Shown: piece by piece, positions 35,260 through 44,171 of the stretch | Layout: each line of letters begins with the position of its first letter | Position numbering within the stretch: the stretch's first letter is position 1 | Source: Rothia nasimurium | GTDB lineage: Bacteria; Actinomycetota; Actinomycetes; Actinomycetales; Micrococcaceae | Direction: 5' to 3' | NCBI RefSeq assembly: GCF_004569295.1 | Contig: NZ_SPQC01000021.1 | Location: 1-48,414 of the forward strand | DNA: 48,414 nt | Position numbers and translations under genes: made by a program | Notes under the pieces: model-generated | Told to the model about the DNA's origin: nothing | Databases searched by the model: none | The model's input: the letters and a program-made list of their open reading frames with translations, nothing else

Positions 35260-35275
35260 TGTGTAACTCAACACA
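35260..35275. promoter_or_regulatory. CRP-like palindrome at the DUF485-actP promoter
   Basis: TGTGTAACTCAACACA is a TGTGT-n6-ACACA inverted repeat beside a GATAAT -10-like box (minus strand) and just before the ribosome-binding site. Spacing equals CRP/GlxR sites (TGTGA-n6-TCACA), with one symmetric change. A further TGTGTAAC/GTTACACA pair brackets the region (35260-35267, 35294-35301). Confidence 0.5.
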
Positions 35276-35320
35276 CATTATCGTGTTATCTACGTTACAC
35301 ATAAGTTTCTGGACTAAAAA

Positions 35321-35356
35321 AGGTGGACCACCCGAAATATTTCGGGTGGTCCACCT
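35321..35356 (-). terminator. Terminator after the DivIVA-like gene
   Basis: Perfect 17-bp arms AGGTGGACCACCCGAAA and complement around TA, followed on the minus strand by TTTTTT. It starts 12 bp past the stop at 35368. Confidence 0.92.
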
Positions 35357-35367
35357 ATCAGATAGTC

Positions 35368-35970
35368 CTAGATGCTGAAAGCAGCCGTATCATTCAGATA
35401 CTCAATAGCCCTGTCGAAGAAGGCATCGACCTGGGTTTCCTCATAGCTGAGGTCCCCCGTTGCCGAGCTAAAAGCAGCCGACCTAACATCGGCGGGGGCG
35501 AGGACGTCCGCCCCCTCAAGGTGGGCCAAGAGGCGCTCACAGAGGGCATCAACTTCTTTCACGAAGTAGCCCTTGGTGAGACGCTTGGAGGGCCTACGGA
35601 AGCGCTGGCCGGCGGGGCGTTCCAGGCGTCCGCGCAAAAGGTCCTCAAGTTCCTGCACAGCCTGGTCCCAGGTCCCCTGCCCGTAGCGCTGCACATACAG
35701 GTGGCGTTCCAGCTCGCAGAAGCGGTCTTCAACCTTGTCGAGGGCTGCATCCACGTCGTCCGAAGCGTAGCCGCCCTTCTCTGGCTCAAAAACCGCCTCG
35801 CGCACTGTGCGGGAGGTATGCACATCTGCCCCTACCTCAACGCCCGAGAGTATCAGCTCATAGTCATCGGCTAGGCGGGTAAAAAAGGAGTCTACGGCGG
35901 CCACCAAGTACCCCGTCTTGTGGGAGTCAACCCGGCGGAACTCTCCGGAAGATTCAGCCTGATGTTTCAT
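35368..35970 (-). CDS. DivIVA-domain repeat protein
   Basis: A 200-aa cytoplasmic protein with four copies of a short DivIVA-like unit: KTGYLVAAVDSFFTRLADDYE (~17-37), GGYASDDVDAALDKVEDRFCELE (~66-88), KGYFVKEVDALCERLLAHLE (~129-148), and LSYEETQVDAFFDRAIEYL (~173-191). Each has an aromatic followed by a V-D and a helical stretch. True Wag31/DivIVA has one such N-terminal motif and a long coiled coil, absent here, so this is a different member of the group. GGAGG precedes the ATG. It lies upstream of cdsA only in coordinate order; both are read leftward, with cdsA first. Confidence 0.82.
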   Translation of the reverse strand: MKHQAESSGEFRRVDSHKTGYLVAAVDSFFTRLADDYELILSGVEVGADVHTSRTVREAVFEPEKGGYASDDVDAALDKVEDRFCELERHLYVQRYGQGTWDQAVQELEDLLRGRLERPAGQRFRRPSKRLTKGYFVKEVDALCERLLAHLEGADVLAPADVRSAAFSSATGDLSYEETQVDAFFDRAIEYLNDTAAFSI

Positions 35971-36001
35971 TGAGCCTCCAAATATCTGACAGCGCCCAAC
36001 T

Positions 36002-36847
36002 CTAGAAGAGAGCTGAGAGCACCGAGAAAATCACGTAACCGATAGCGATAGCGAACACGATGGAATCCAGGCGGTCCATCACACCACCGTGGCCGGGCAG
36101 AATATTCGACATGTCCTTAATGCCGATTTCACGCTTAACCATGGACTCCCCCAGGTCACCCGCTGTTGAGGCAATCACCAGGAAGACCGCCACAATTAGA
36201 CCGTACCACCAAGGGTCACCAATAAAGAGCGAACAGATGATGCCCACAATAATCGAGCCCACCATTGATCCGGCAAAGCCCTCCCAGGTTTTCTTGGGAG
36301 AAATCTTGGGGGCCATAGGGGTCTTACCCCATTTGACGCCGGCAATGTAGCCCCAGGTATCGTTACCGATAGCCATCAGCAGGATCATGAGCACCTTGCC
36401 TGGACCCGATTCTTCGCGGTAGAGCAGCAGGGCCAGGGAAATCATGAAGGGCACCCAGGACATCACGAAGATGGAGCCCATAATCGACATAATCATGCCG
36501 TCGCGCTGCCCCACGATACGCCAGCCAATCAGCACCAGTATCGAGGCAACAACGGTAAAAATCAGCCAGGACCCGCCGCCATAGTAGGCGGCGAAAGGCA
36601 TAATCAGCGCGGTGGCAACGGCGGGGATAACGGGGATTCCCATGCCGCGTTTCTGGTTAAGCCCCTGGCAGACTTCCCAGGTGCCTACCGATACGGCGGC
36701 AGCCGCAAAGATGACCAGAATCAGGGGGACAAAAAACAAACCCACCGCCAGCAACGCGCCCAGCACGAGGCCGACGGTGATGGCGGCGGGTAGGTTCCTG
36801 CCAGCTTTAGAGGCCTGGGGCGGCTGTTCTTGAGATTGAACAGTCAT
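36002..36847 (-). CDS. cdsA: Phosphatidate cytidylyltransferase (CDP-diglyceride synthase)
   Basis: Makes CDP-diacylglycerol from CTP and phosphatidate for phospholipid synthesis in the membrane. The 281-aa product has about eight membrane segments and the family end motif: SPKKTWEGFAGS (~183-194), then STAGDLGESMVKREIGIKDMSNILPGHGGVMDRLDS (~227-262). A Gln/Pro/Ala-rich N-terminus is typical of actinobacteria. It starts 6 bp after the frr stop, so it belongs with frr, and the order pyrH-frr-cdsA is conserved widely. Confidence 0.96.
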   Translation of the reverse strand: MTVQSQEQPPQASKAGRNLPAAITVGLVLGALLAVGLFFVPLILVIFAAAAVSVGTWEVCQGLNQKRGMGIPVIPAVATALIMPFAAYYGGGSWLIFTVVASILVLIGWRIVGQRDGMIMSIMGSIFVMSWVPFMISLALLLYREESGPGKVLMILLMAIGNDTWGYIAGVKWGKTPMAPKISPKKTWEGFAGSMVGSIIVGIICSLFIGDPWWYGLIVAVFLVIASTAGDLGESMVKREIGIKDMSNILPGHGGVMDRLDSIVFAIAIGYVIFSVLSALF

Positions 36848-36853
36848 TCGGAT

Positions 36854-37411
36854 TTAGACCTCGAGCAGTTCAGCTTCCTTGGACTTCAGCAGCGCATCAA
36901 CGGTGTCGATGTGCTTCTTGGTCAGGGCGTCGAGTTCCTTTTCGCCGCGTGCGCCCTCGTCCTCACCGATTTCGCCGTCCTTGACCAGCTTGTCGAGAGC
37001 GGTCTTGGCGTGGCGGCGGGTGTTGCGCACAGCAACGCGGCCTTCTTCTGCCTTGTGGCCGGCCATCTTGATGTATTCCTTGCGGCGCTCTTCGGTCATT
37101 TCGGGCATAACAACGCGCACGACGTTGCCGTCGTTGGCGGGGTTAGCACCGAGGTCTGAGTCGCGGATTGCCTTTTCAATGGCACTCAGGGCGCTCTTGT
37201 CGTAGGGGGTAATCAGGACGGTGCGAGCTTCGGGGGTCTGGAAGGACGCCAGCTGCTGCAGGGGGGTGGGTGCACCGTAGTAGTCTGCGGTGAGGTTTGC
37301 GAAGAGGGCGGGGTTGGCGCGTCCGGTGCGGATTGAGGCAAATTCGTTCTTGAGGGCCTCGATAGACTTGTCCATCTTTTCGCCGGCTTCGAGCAGGGTT
37401 TCTTCAACCAT
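36854..37411 (-). CDS. frr: Ribosome recycling factor
   Basis: Splits post-termination ribosomes together with EF-G. 185 aa, the exact family length, with ASIRTGRANPALFANL (~25-40), YYGAPTPLQQLASF (~44-57), VRVVMPEMTEERRKEYIKMA (~101-120), and VRNTRRHAKTALDKL (~132-146). It lies between pyrH and cdsA on one strand. Confidence 0.98.
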   Translation of the reverse strand: MVEETLLEAGEKMDKSIEALKNEFASIRTGRANPALFANLTADYYGAPTPLQQLASFQTPEARTVLITPYDKSALSAIEKAIRDSDLGANPANDGNVVRVVMPEMTEERRKEYIKMAGHKAEEGRVAVRNTRRHAKTALDKLVKDGEIGEDEGARGEKELDALTKKHIDTVDALLKSKEAELLEV

Positions 37412-37492
37412 CTGTTGTTAGTCCTTTAGGGTTGTGCCCGTCAGTGGGCGCTGTATAGGTAGTCTCTATCTAGTCTAGTGGTCTTGGAGCCT

Positions 37493-38233
37493 TTAGGCAG
37501 TAACCAAGGTGCCAATCTCCTCGCCGAGAATAGCTCGAGCCACATTTCCCTCTCCCTGCATACCGAAGACGCGCATGGTGACGTTGTTGTCCTTGCAGAG
37601 GGAGAAAGCGGTCTGGTCCATGACGCGGATGTTGCGCTTCAGGGCTTCGTCGTAGGTGAGCTTGTAGAGGCGCTCGGCGTTGGGGTCCTTGTTGGGGTCG
37701 GCGGTGTAGATGCCGTCCACGCCGTTCTTGGCGACGAGGACCTCGTCAGCATGGATTTCGAGGGCACGCTGGGCTGAGACGGTATCGGTGGAGAAGTAGG
37801 GCAGGCCTGCACCGGCACCAAAGATGACGACGCGGTCTTTTTGCATGTGGCGGATGGCGCGGCGGGGGATGTAGTTTTCTGCGACCTGCTGCATGGAGAT
37901 GGCAGACTGGACGCGGGTGTCGATGCCGGCCTGTTCCAGGAAGTCCTGCAGGGCAAGAGAGTTCATGACAGTGCCCAGCATACCGATGTTGTCGGCGCGG
38001 GAGCGGTCCATGCCGGCTTCTGAGAGCTCTGCGCCGCGGAAGAAGTTGCCGCCGCCAACGACGACTGCGACTTCGACCTGGCCGATGGTTGAGGCAATCT
38101 GCTCTGCGATGCCGCGGACGACCTCGGTAGAGATGCCGACTTCGCCGCCGCCGAAGACCTCGCCGGAGAGCTTGAGTAGGACGCGGCGACGGCCGGTGTC
38201 GTCTCGGTGGATAGTTCGGGTTGACTCTGCCAT
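37493..38233 (-). CDS. pyrH: UMP kinase
   Basis: Phosphorylates UMP to UDP in pyrimidine synthesis. The ATG at 38233 ([14 protein letters not shown]) has AGGAGG 6 nt upstream; an ATG 39 nt earlier is less likely. The 246-aa product shows [19 protein letters not shown] (~15-33), [16 protein letters not shown] (~55-70), [43 protein letters not shown], and [13 protein letters not shown] at the end. It follows tsf after a terminator-like hairpin, the common rpsB-tsf-pyrH-frr order. Confidence 0.97.
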   Translation of the reverse strand: MAESTRTIHRDDTGRRRVLLKLSGEVFGGGEVGISTEVVRGIAEQIASTIGQVEVAVVVGGGNFFRGAELSEAGMDRSRADNIGMLGTVMNSLALQDFLEQAGIDTRVQSAISMQQVAENYIPRRAIRHMQKDRVVIFGAGAGLPYFSTDTVSAQRALEIHADEVLVAKNGVDGIYTADPNKDPNAERLYKLTYDEALKRNIRVMDQTAFSLCKDNNVTMRVFGMQGEGNVARAILGEEIGTLVTA

Positions 38234-38305
38234 GGTGGTCCTCCTGAAAAGGTCAAAAATTTTTTGCGGCATCCGTTGCGCGCTTTGTTTCTAGCATACG
38301 GCAAA

Positions 38306-38330
38306 GGGGAGCCCCTGTGCGGGGCTCCCC
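38306..38330 (-). terminator. Terminator-like hairpin between tsf and pyrH
   Basis: Perfect GGGGAGCCCC/GGGGCTCCCC stem with a TGTGC loop, followed on the minus strand by a short T-stretch. It lies 44 bp past the tsf stop and probably reduces rather than ends transcription into pyrH. Confidence 0.7.
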
Positions 38331-38373
38331 TGAGCTATGAGCTTTTTTGGTGCTCAATCACACCTGACGAATA

Positions 38374-39204
38374 TTAGGCGCCGACGCGGAAACGCTCGAA
38401 AACGGTTGCGGTTGCACCGTTCTCCTCGAGAACTGCAGCTACAGACTTTGAGGAGTCCTTAGCAAAGTCCTGGTCGAGCAGGGTGTTTTCCTTGTAGAAA
38501 GCCTTGAGCTTACCTTCAACGATCTTGGGGATGATCTGCTCGGGCTTGCCTTCGCCGCGTGCGGTTTCTTCAGCAACACGCTTCTCGGCCTCGATGTCCT
38601 CAGCTGAGATGGAGTCTGAGTTGAGGTACTTGGGGCTCATTGCAGCGATGTGAACGGCTACGTCGTGAGCAACTTCCTCGGTGTTGTCGCCAGCTACTGC
38701 GAGCAGAACGCCAACCTGTGCGGGCAGGTCCTTGGAGGTCTTGTGCAGGTAAACTGCAACGTTCTCGCCCTCAACGCGAGCTACGCGGCGGACAACGATC
38801 TTTTCGCCGAGCAGGGCGCCTGCTTCGGTGGTGAGCTCGTCGACGGTCTTACCTTCGTAAGAAGCTGCCTTGAGTTCTTCCAGGGTGAAAGCGTTAGCGG
38901 CAACTGCTGCTTCGAGAACGTCGTTACCGAACTTGATGAAGGGCTCGGACTTAGCAACGAAGTCGGTTTCTGAGTTAACTTCAATCATGAAGCCAACGCC
39001 GTTTTCTACGCGGGCAGCAACGAGGCCTTCTGCGGTTGCACGGCCTTCGCGCTTGGTGACGCCCTTGAGGCCCTTAACGCGGATGATTTCCATTGCCTTC
39101 TGCTGGTCGCCGTTGGCCTCGTCGAGGGCCTTCTTGACGTCGAGCATGCCTGCGCCGGTCTTTTCGCGCAGAGCCTTGATGTCGGCTGCGGTGTAGTTCG
39201 CCAT
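38374..39204 (-). CDS. tsf: Elongation factor Ts
   Basis: Nucleotide exchange factor for EF-Tu. The 276-aa product has the N-terminal UBA-like domain (MANYTAADIKALREKTGAGMLDVKKALDEANGD), the interaction motif EVNSETDFVAKSEPF (~75-89), VAVHIAAMSPKYLNSD, and QDFAKDSSKSVAAVL in the C-terminal region. ATG with AAGGAG upstream. Order rpsB-tsf is conserved. Confidence 0.98.
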   Translation of the reverse strand: MANYTAADIKALREKTGAGMLDVKKALDEANGDQQKAMEIIRVKGLKGVTKREGRATAEGLVAARVENGVGFMIEVNSETDFVAKSEPFIKFGNDVLEAAVAANAFTLEELKAASYEGKTVDELTTEAGALLGEKIVVRRVARVEGENVAVYLHKTSKDLPAQVGVLLAVAGDNTEEVAHDVAVHIAAMSPKYLNSDSISAEDIEAEKRVAEETARGEGKPEQIIPKIVEGKLKAFYKENTLLDQDFAKDSSKSVAAVLEENGATATVFERFRVGA

Positions 39205-39280
39205 GGTGAACTCCTTATATTTTGAACAGATTAGGGAAATCTATTGGGTTCCTGCCAGTATCTTCGGCAGAAGAGGTGAG

Positions 39281-39313
39281 AACGGCACCCACCGAATGTG
39301 GGCGGGTGCCGTT
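39281..39313 (-). terminator. Attenuator-like hairpin between rpsB and tsf
   Basis: AACGGCACCC and GGGTGCCGTT form a 10-bp stem with a 13-nt loop, 14 bp past the rpsB stop. Partial termination here is common in rpsB-tsf operons. Confidence 0.6.
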
Positions 39314-39327
39314 TCTCTTATGAGGCT

Positions 39328-40137
39328 TTACTTAGCTTCTTCAGCGGGTGCTTCTGCCTTAGCAGCTTCGTGCTGCTCGAGCAGTTCGCGCTCCCATTCA
39401 GCCATGGGCTCTTCGGAAACGTTAGCTGACTTGCCGGCCTTCTTGTTTTCGCGTTCCAGCAGACCTTCAGCAACTGCGTCCGCGATGACGCGGGTGAGCA
39501 GGTTGACGGAGCGGATTGCGTCGTCGTTGCCGGGGATGGGGAAGGAAACTTCGTCGGGGTCGCAGTTGGTGTCGAGGATAGCAACTACGGGGATGCCAAG
39601 CTTCTGAGCTTCGTCAACAGCCAGGTGTTCCTTCTTGGTGTCAACAACCCAGATCAGTGAGGGAGCCTTGGTGAGGTTACGGATACCACCGAGGGTCTTT
39701 TCGAGCTTCTCGTGCTCGCGACGCAGAAGCAGCAGTTCCTTCTTGGTGAACTGTGAGCCTGCGACGTCGTCGAAGTCGATCTGCTCGAGTTCCTTCATGC
39801 GCTCGATGCGCTTTGAAACGGTTGCGAAGTTGGTGAGCATACCACCGAGCCAGCGGTGGTTGACGTAGGGCATGTTCACGCGGGTAGCCTGCTCAGCGAT
39901 GGCTTCCTGAGCCTGCTTCTTGGTACCAACGAACAGAACGGTGCCGCCGTGAGCAACGGTTGCCTTAACAGCTTCGTAAGCCTGGTCGATGAAGGCCAGT
40001 GACTGCTGCAGGTCGATGATGTAGATGCCGTTGCGCTCGGTGAGGATGAAGCGCTTCATCTTGGGGTTCCAGCGGCGGGTCTGGTGACCGAAGTGGACAC
40101 CTGAATCGAGAAGCTGGCGCATAGTTACGACGGGCAT
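39328..40137 (-). CDS. rpsB: 30S ribosomal protein S2
   Basis: Ribosomal protein of the 30S head/body junction. The 269-aa product carries [22 protein letters not shown] (~6-27), [15 protein letters not shown] (~65-79), [13 protein letters not shown] (~91-103), and [25 protein letters not shown] (~187-211). An Ala/Glu-rich C-terminal tail is usual for actinobacteria. The ATG has AAGGAG upstream. It is first in the rpsB-tsf unit and divergent from the M23 peptidase gene. Confidence 0.98.
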   Translation of the reverse strand: MPVVTMRQLLDSGVHFGHQTRRWNPKMKRFILTERNGIYIIDLQQSLAFIDQAYEAVKATVAHGGTVLFVGTKKQAQEAIAEQATRVNMPYVNHRWLGGMLTNFATVSKRIERMKELEQIDFDDVAGSQFTKKELLLLRREHEKLEKTLGGIRNLTKAPSLIWVVDTKKEHLAVDEAQKLGIPVVAILDTNCDPDEVSFPIPGNDDAIRSVNLLTRVIADAVAEGLLERENKKAGKSANVSEEPMAEWERELLEQHEAAKAEAPAEEAK

Positions 40138-40629
40138 GTCGTCTCCTTATGTATTAGGGGTGCCGGGCGGGCCCCTGATTCCAGGCTAGCTCCGCTCCGC
40201 GCATAGTAGTTATCGGTTTACATGTGGAGCGTGTGGGCGCAAGGCCCGCTCCCCTGGTAACGCTCAGACTTTTTCGTTGGAGTGACGAAGCTGTCTCAGA
40301 CCTTCACCGGCCTGTGCCGGACCGAAAGTTCCTTATCAACTAGAGGCTAGTTGCTTCGCGTTACGCGACGTCAGATCCCGGGTGAAGCTCGCGTGAATGG
40401 CTCGCCAAGGAGGGGTCTCTATGTAAAGGGATTCCCCTTGCCCTCGCACTGCCTGTTTTTGGGAAGGGCGCAGGGGCAAACTGCAATCAACAACTATACC
40501 GCATTATTGGGCTTTAATCACCGGGGTTTTGGCTCTTGTGGTGGCAGGTTTCCAGTGGTAAAGATGGAGGCAACCTACGGTTGGCGCCACCTGGGGTAAG
40601 GGGCGGGCACCGACTGAAAGGTTTTTGTC
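40138..40629. promoter_or_regulatory. Divergent rpsB/M23 peptidase intergenic region
   Basis: 492 bp without a convincing gene. On the minus strand TATAGT near 40492-40497 with GTGATT 17 bp further up makes a plausible rpsB promoter, giving a long (~350-nt) leader. On the plus strand the short frame near 40351 has no family features. No known riboswitch fold could be recognised for the peptidase gene. Confidence 0.4.
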
Positions 40630-41259
40630 ATGTCTTTTCTTCTATTGCGCTCTAGAAGGCTTGTGAGGTTTCTAGGGGTTTATTGCTGTGCCCTGCTTTT
40701 AGTGGGGGCAACAACCCCGCTAGCTTTTGCGGGGCGGACGCCGCCCTTGCAGGCCCCGGTGGAGGGGCAGCTTACCGTGGTTCGGGGCTTTGAGAAACCG
40801 GATGCCCGCTGGGCTGCCGGGCACCGCGGCGTTGACCTTGCGTTGGAAGCGGGTGGGAGCGTCCTTGCCCCTTATGAGGGGGAGGTAGTTTTTGCTGGAA
40901 CCGTAGTTGACCGGCAGGTGCTCACTCTTGAGCACCCAGACGGGCGGCGGTCGTCCTTTGAACCTGTCATGAACCCCCTACCGGTAGGTAGCCGGGTGCA
41001 GGCCGGGGACGCCATCGCCCAGCTTGACTCTAATATCCAGCACTGTGCCCCGAGCTTTTGCCTGCACTGGGGTGTGAGGGAACCTGCCCCGGGCTCCGGA
41101 ACAGCGCGCAGGGGGCTCGATTACACGAACCCCCTGCTCCTACTAGGGCTTGAAGGCCCCAGCGTGCTGTTGCCTATCGGCGGCCTAGCGGATACGCTGC
41201 ACCCCACCTTCGGCGGTCCACCGCACAACCGCGCCCTTGGTGAAGCTCACCGTCACTGA
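40630..41259 (+). CDS. Secreted M23-family peptidase
   Basis: Predicted cell-wall endopeptidase. The 209-aa product has a signal peptide (basic SRRLVRF, then CCALLLVGATTPLAFA; cut near residue 34) and an M23 fold: ARWAAGHRGVDLALEAGGSVLAPYEGEVVFAG (~57-88) with His and Asp zinc ligands in GHRGVDL. The usual HxH site reads CLHWG, so the first His is replaced by Cys; similar forms occur in actinobacterial proteins of this genomic position, but activity is uncertain. It is divergent from rpsB, a common pairing in actinobacteria. Its 3' end overlaps the end of the convergent subtilase pseudogene by 75 bp. Confidence 0.88.
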   Translation: MSFLLLRSRRLVRFLGVYCCALLLVGATTPLAFAGRTPPLQAPVEGQLTVVRGFEKPDARWAAGHRGVDLALEAGGSVLAPYEGEVVFAGTVVDRQVLTLEHPDGRRSSFEPVMNPLPVGSRVQAGDAIAQLDSNIQHCAPSFCLHWGVREPAPGSGTARRGLDYTNPLLLLGLEGPSVLLPIGGLADTLHPTFGGPPHNRALGEAHRH

Positions 41260-42828
41260 CCCATCGGGATGGGAAACCTCATCGGTATCGGGGAAGCCAT
41301 AGCGTGCAGTTCCACCTGCTGCTGTAAATCGGCCGCCAATAGCACCGGCCTCCCACACCACGTGGGTTCGATGGTGTCGAGGGGTCCAGTAGAAGGCAAA
41401 CCGACGCCCGTCAGCAAGGGCAAACTTTTGCATCGCACCACCGATGATAGCAGTCTCAGCAAAGACCGGGTAACCGTACCCGTTCTCATAACCCCCAGCT
41501 CGGTATCCAGCCCCGATCCCGCTCCCCCATCCCGCAGGGGAAATTCAGAGCTCGTGAGCATTCCAAAAGTAGCGGCTGCCCCGTGGGCGTAGCAGTAGGC
41601 TCCGATAGTACCAATCAGCGGGAAACCGCGGGTATCTGCAACAGCTGAAACTGCACGAGGAGCGTTAACAAAACGGTACCCGTTGACGTTTGATCCGGTG
41701 TCCTTAAGATATGGTGCGAATCTGCTCTACGGTCAGGTTCGGGTTGCGCTCCTTCATCATGTCGATAATGCCGCTTACATGAGGAGCCGCCATGGAGGTG
41801 CCATTAAGCGGTCCATACCCGGGCCCCGCCTGGGTATAGGCACCTGTATTCACAGTTGACCAGACATCTGATCCAACCGCACCGCCAGGGGCCAGCACAT
41901 CAAGCATGAGCCCCCCCAGTTGGAGTAACCTGTCATCACATTACCGTTAGCGGTCGCACCGACCACGATAGCTCCCAGGCAGTTAGCCGGTGAGGTACCG
42001 ACCGCACTTGCTCCGAAGTTACCTGCTGCCGCAACCACCGGGACGTTCCGTGCATGAGCCGCATTGATGGCGTCCTGCAGGCCCCTGGGGCAGGTTGCTG
42101 AATAGAAGCCCTCAGAGTAGTTAACGACGTGAGCCGGTGTGGAGTTAGCAGGTGCTCCGAGTACAGGCACACCGGCGCTCCAGGCAATGCCCGCAGCCTG
42201 GTCAGAAGTATAGGCGCGGCCGTTGACACCCAATAATACGGGAATGCTGGATTCGAGCGTTAGGAGCTACGCCAGCTACTCCTGCTCCGTTATCGGTTGC
42301 GGCGGCAGCGATACCAGCTACGTGGGTTCCGTGCCACATGGAACGGGGAATCTGAGGCCCCCCAGTCGCCTTCATCGTTGGGGTTGGGTTCCCAGCCGTT
42401 ACCGTCCCGGCTCTAGTCAGCCGAGACAAAGTCATAGCCGGGTAAAGTCTTTGCAGCTAGTTCGGGGTGCCAGGTCTGCCCGGTATCGCGATACCGATGA
42501 TGATGCCCTCGCCGGTAGCGTATCGCCAGGCACCGGGTGCATCGATAGCTCGCATATTCCACTGATGACTAGCAAAGTAAGGGTCACTAGGAGAATTACG
42601 GGGAGTAGCGGCCTGGCCGGTTGTGATGATGAGATCGGGTTCAGCGTATTCAACGTCAGGTTGCTCTTCGAGAAGCTCAACCACCTGCCCCTGGGCGGCA
42701 GCCTCACCTGTTGTGCCACCCGGAGGTGCTGCCTGAGCTACAGACGGGTCAGATATCAGTAAAAAGCCCGTTGCAAGCACCAGCGAACAGGTGCCTGCAA
42801 CGGACTAGAAAAACGGCGAACGTGCCAC
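41185..42828 (-). pseudogene. Degraded secreted subtilisin-like (S8) protease
   Basis: Remains of a serine protease gene. The GTG at 42828 (with GAGGGAG upstream) opens a signal peptide broken by a TAG at codon 8 (42805-42807). The same frame continues LVLATGFLLISDPSVAQA, then a propeptide and DPYFASHQWNMRAIDAPGAW. The catalytic Asp (DTG), His (WHGTHVAG), Asn (VVAAAGN) and Ser (NGTSMAAPHVSG) motifs are all present but in different frames, separated by at least four frameshifts (near 42485, 42345, 42235, 41905) and another stop near 42414. A further shift precedes the C-terminal module (IGTIGAYCYAHGAAATFG). The number and spread of lesions point to real decay, although clustered sequencing errors cannot be excluded. 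Confidence 0.88.
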
Positions 42829-42845
42829 GGTTACTCCCTCAAATA

Positions 42846-42861
42846 TGTGTGTTACTACACA
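42846..42861. promoter_or_regulatory. CRP-like palindrome at the subtilase pseudogene promoter
   Basis: TGTGTGTTACTACACA has the same TGTGT-n6-ACACA form as the site at 35260-35275. On the minus strand it abuts a TATACT -10-like box, 18 bp upstream of the pseudogene GTG. Confidence 0.45.
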
Positions 42862-42898
42862 GTATACGAGATGAAGGAGTTGGCCGATATCTTATCTG

Positions 42899-43906
42899 CT
42901 AGCGCAGGTAGGTCACCGGAGTAACGACGCCGGTCTCGGCTGACCAGACCAGCAGGGTTTCGGTGCCGTCCGCAGCACGGAAGAGCTGCTGGGCACCGCC
43001 TTCAACGTTGTATTCGTTAGCTACCGGCTCACCAAAAGTCTCAGCGCCGCCGTGGGCATAGTAGTAGGCGCCAATGCCACCGATCAGCTTGGGCTCAACC
43101 TTATCGAGGGCCTCTTCAAGGATTACGGGGAAGTCGTAGTTGTGATGCTGAATGCCGGGCAGGACGGTGAAGTCTACGTTGTTGAAACCGGCAGCTGAGT
43201 ATACCTTGTAGCCGTTTTCTGCCGCGCCATAGGCTGACCAGGCAATAGGCCAGGTGGCGCCTACGCCGTCCTCAGAGCCGATGTACCACTGCAGGGAAAA
43301 GTCCTTAGCGGTGTCTGAGGGCAGGGTCTGCATGCCGTTGCTGTTGCCGCCACCGACCATGACCGAGCCGCCGCCGGTGCGCCAGGAGTCCTGCCTATCG
43401 GCCAGCAGCTCAAAACCGGTGATTTCTGCGCCACCAGAGTGGCCGATGGTCCAGACGTTAGAAGAGTCCAGACCTGCTTCAGCGATAAAAGAGCTAGCAA
43501 AGGAACGGAACCAGTTACCGTTGGCGTCCATCGACTGCCACCAGGTAATACCGTTGCCAGTAGCGTCCTTATCGGGTGAGATTACGGGAACGAAAACCAT
43601 ATTGCGTTCGTTAGCAACCTCGGCCATACCCAGTAGCTGAGAGTTGTTGGGTGAGTGCACCTTGGACTGGTTAGTCTGCCAGTAGTCCCCGTCGAGGTAG
43701 AAGACAACACCCACGGGCTGGGACCAGTCGATGTTCTCTGCGTAGACATGGTAGTGGGAACTCACGCCAGCTTCTGAAGTGTAGGTTGCGAACTGGGTGG
43801 TGCTGGTGGTTGCCTGGGCGCCGGTGGAGCCTGCGACGACCAGTGAACCTGCCAGCAGACCGGTTGCGAGTACGGGCGCGGTGATGCGCTTGAGGGAGAA
43901 AGACAT
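42899..43906 (-). CDS. Secreted esterase-like protein with LGFP-like C-terminal module
   Basis: A 335-aa exported protein. The ATG at 43906 (MSFSLKRITAPVLATGLLAG) has AGAGGAAAC upstream and opens a signal peptide cleaved near GAQA (residue ~32); the longer frame upstream is rejected. The middle has an alpha/beta-hydrolase elbow WTIGHSGGAEITGFELL (~157-173), QSMDANGNWFRSF, and a late His in PGIQHHNYDFP. The last ~55 residues (GGIGAYYYAHGGAETFGEPVANEY, then TLLVWSAETGVVTPV) are an LGFP-like module shared with the adjacent subtilase pseudogene. An inverted repeat GAAAGT-GAA-ACTTTC lies 35-50 bp upstream of the start. Confidence 0.82.
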   Translation of the reverse strand: MSFSLKRITAPVLATGLLAGSLVVAGSTGAQATTSTTQFATYTSEAGVSSHYHVYAENIDWSQPVGVVFYLDGDYWQTNQSKVHSPNNSQLLGMAEVANERNMVFVPVISPDKDATGNGITWWQSMDANGNWFRSFASSFIAEAGLDSSNVWTIGHSGGAEITGFELLADRQDSWRTGGGSVMVGGGNSNGMQTLPSDTAKDFSLQWYIGSEDGVGATWPIAWSAYGAAENGYKVYSAAGFNNVDFTVLPGIQHHNYDFPVILEEALDKVEPKLIGGIGAYYYAHGGAETFGEPVANEYNVEGGAQQLFRAADGTETLLVWSAETGVVTPVTYLR

Positions 43907-43940
43907 AGTTTCCTCTGGGATAGGTAGAATGCGAGTGATT

Positions 43941-43955
43941 GAAAGTGAAACTTTC
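43941..43955. promoter_or_regulatory. Inverted repeat upstream of the secreted esterase-like gene
   Basis: GAAAGT and ACTTTC arms flank GAA, 35 bp before the ATG. Its location fits an operator, but I cannot link it to a regulator family. Confidence 0.3.
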
Positions 43956-44128
43956 CTCAGCAAATGTAGCACCCGCCAGGTAAGAGTGTGGGAACTGCGT
44001 GAGAATACCCGGTGAACGGGGCGTGTCGCCCACACCCTGGAATAGGGAGGGCAGCAGGAGGGACAGCAGGACGCCCCACCCGACTTACGGTTCGCAGGCT
44101 GTAGTCAAGCCCTGGGTAGGGCATAAAA

Positions 44129-44166
44129 AACGCCTTGCCTTTCTGAAAGCAGAAAGGCAAGGCGTT
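44129..44166 (-). terminator. Terminator of the (displaced) tRNA gene
   Basis: AACGCCTTGCCTTTCT and its complement form a perfect 16-bp stem around GAAAGC. The minus-strand side ends in TTTTTTATG. It lies 5 bp beyond the 3' end of the tRNA fragment. Confidence 0.88.
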
Positions 44167-44171
44167 CATAG

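Noticed and set aside
40351-40599. 82-codon plus-strand frame, and a possible c-di-AMP riboswitch before the M23 peptidase
   Set aside because: The frame has no family features. I looked for the ydaO-type conserved blocks because such switches precede wall-lytic genes in actinobacteria, but GGGTGAA alone is present and the rest does not align.
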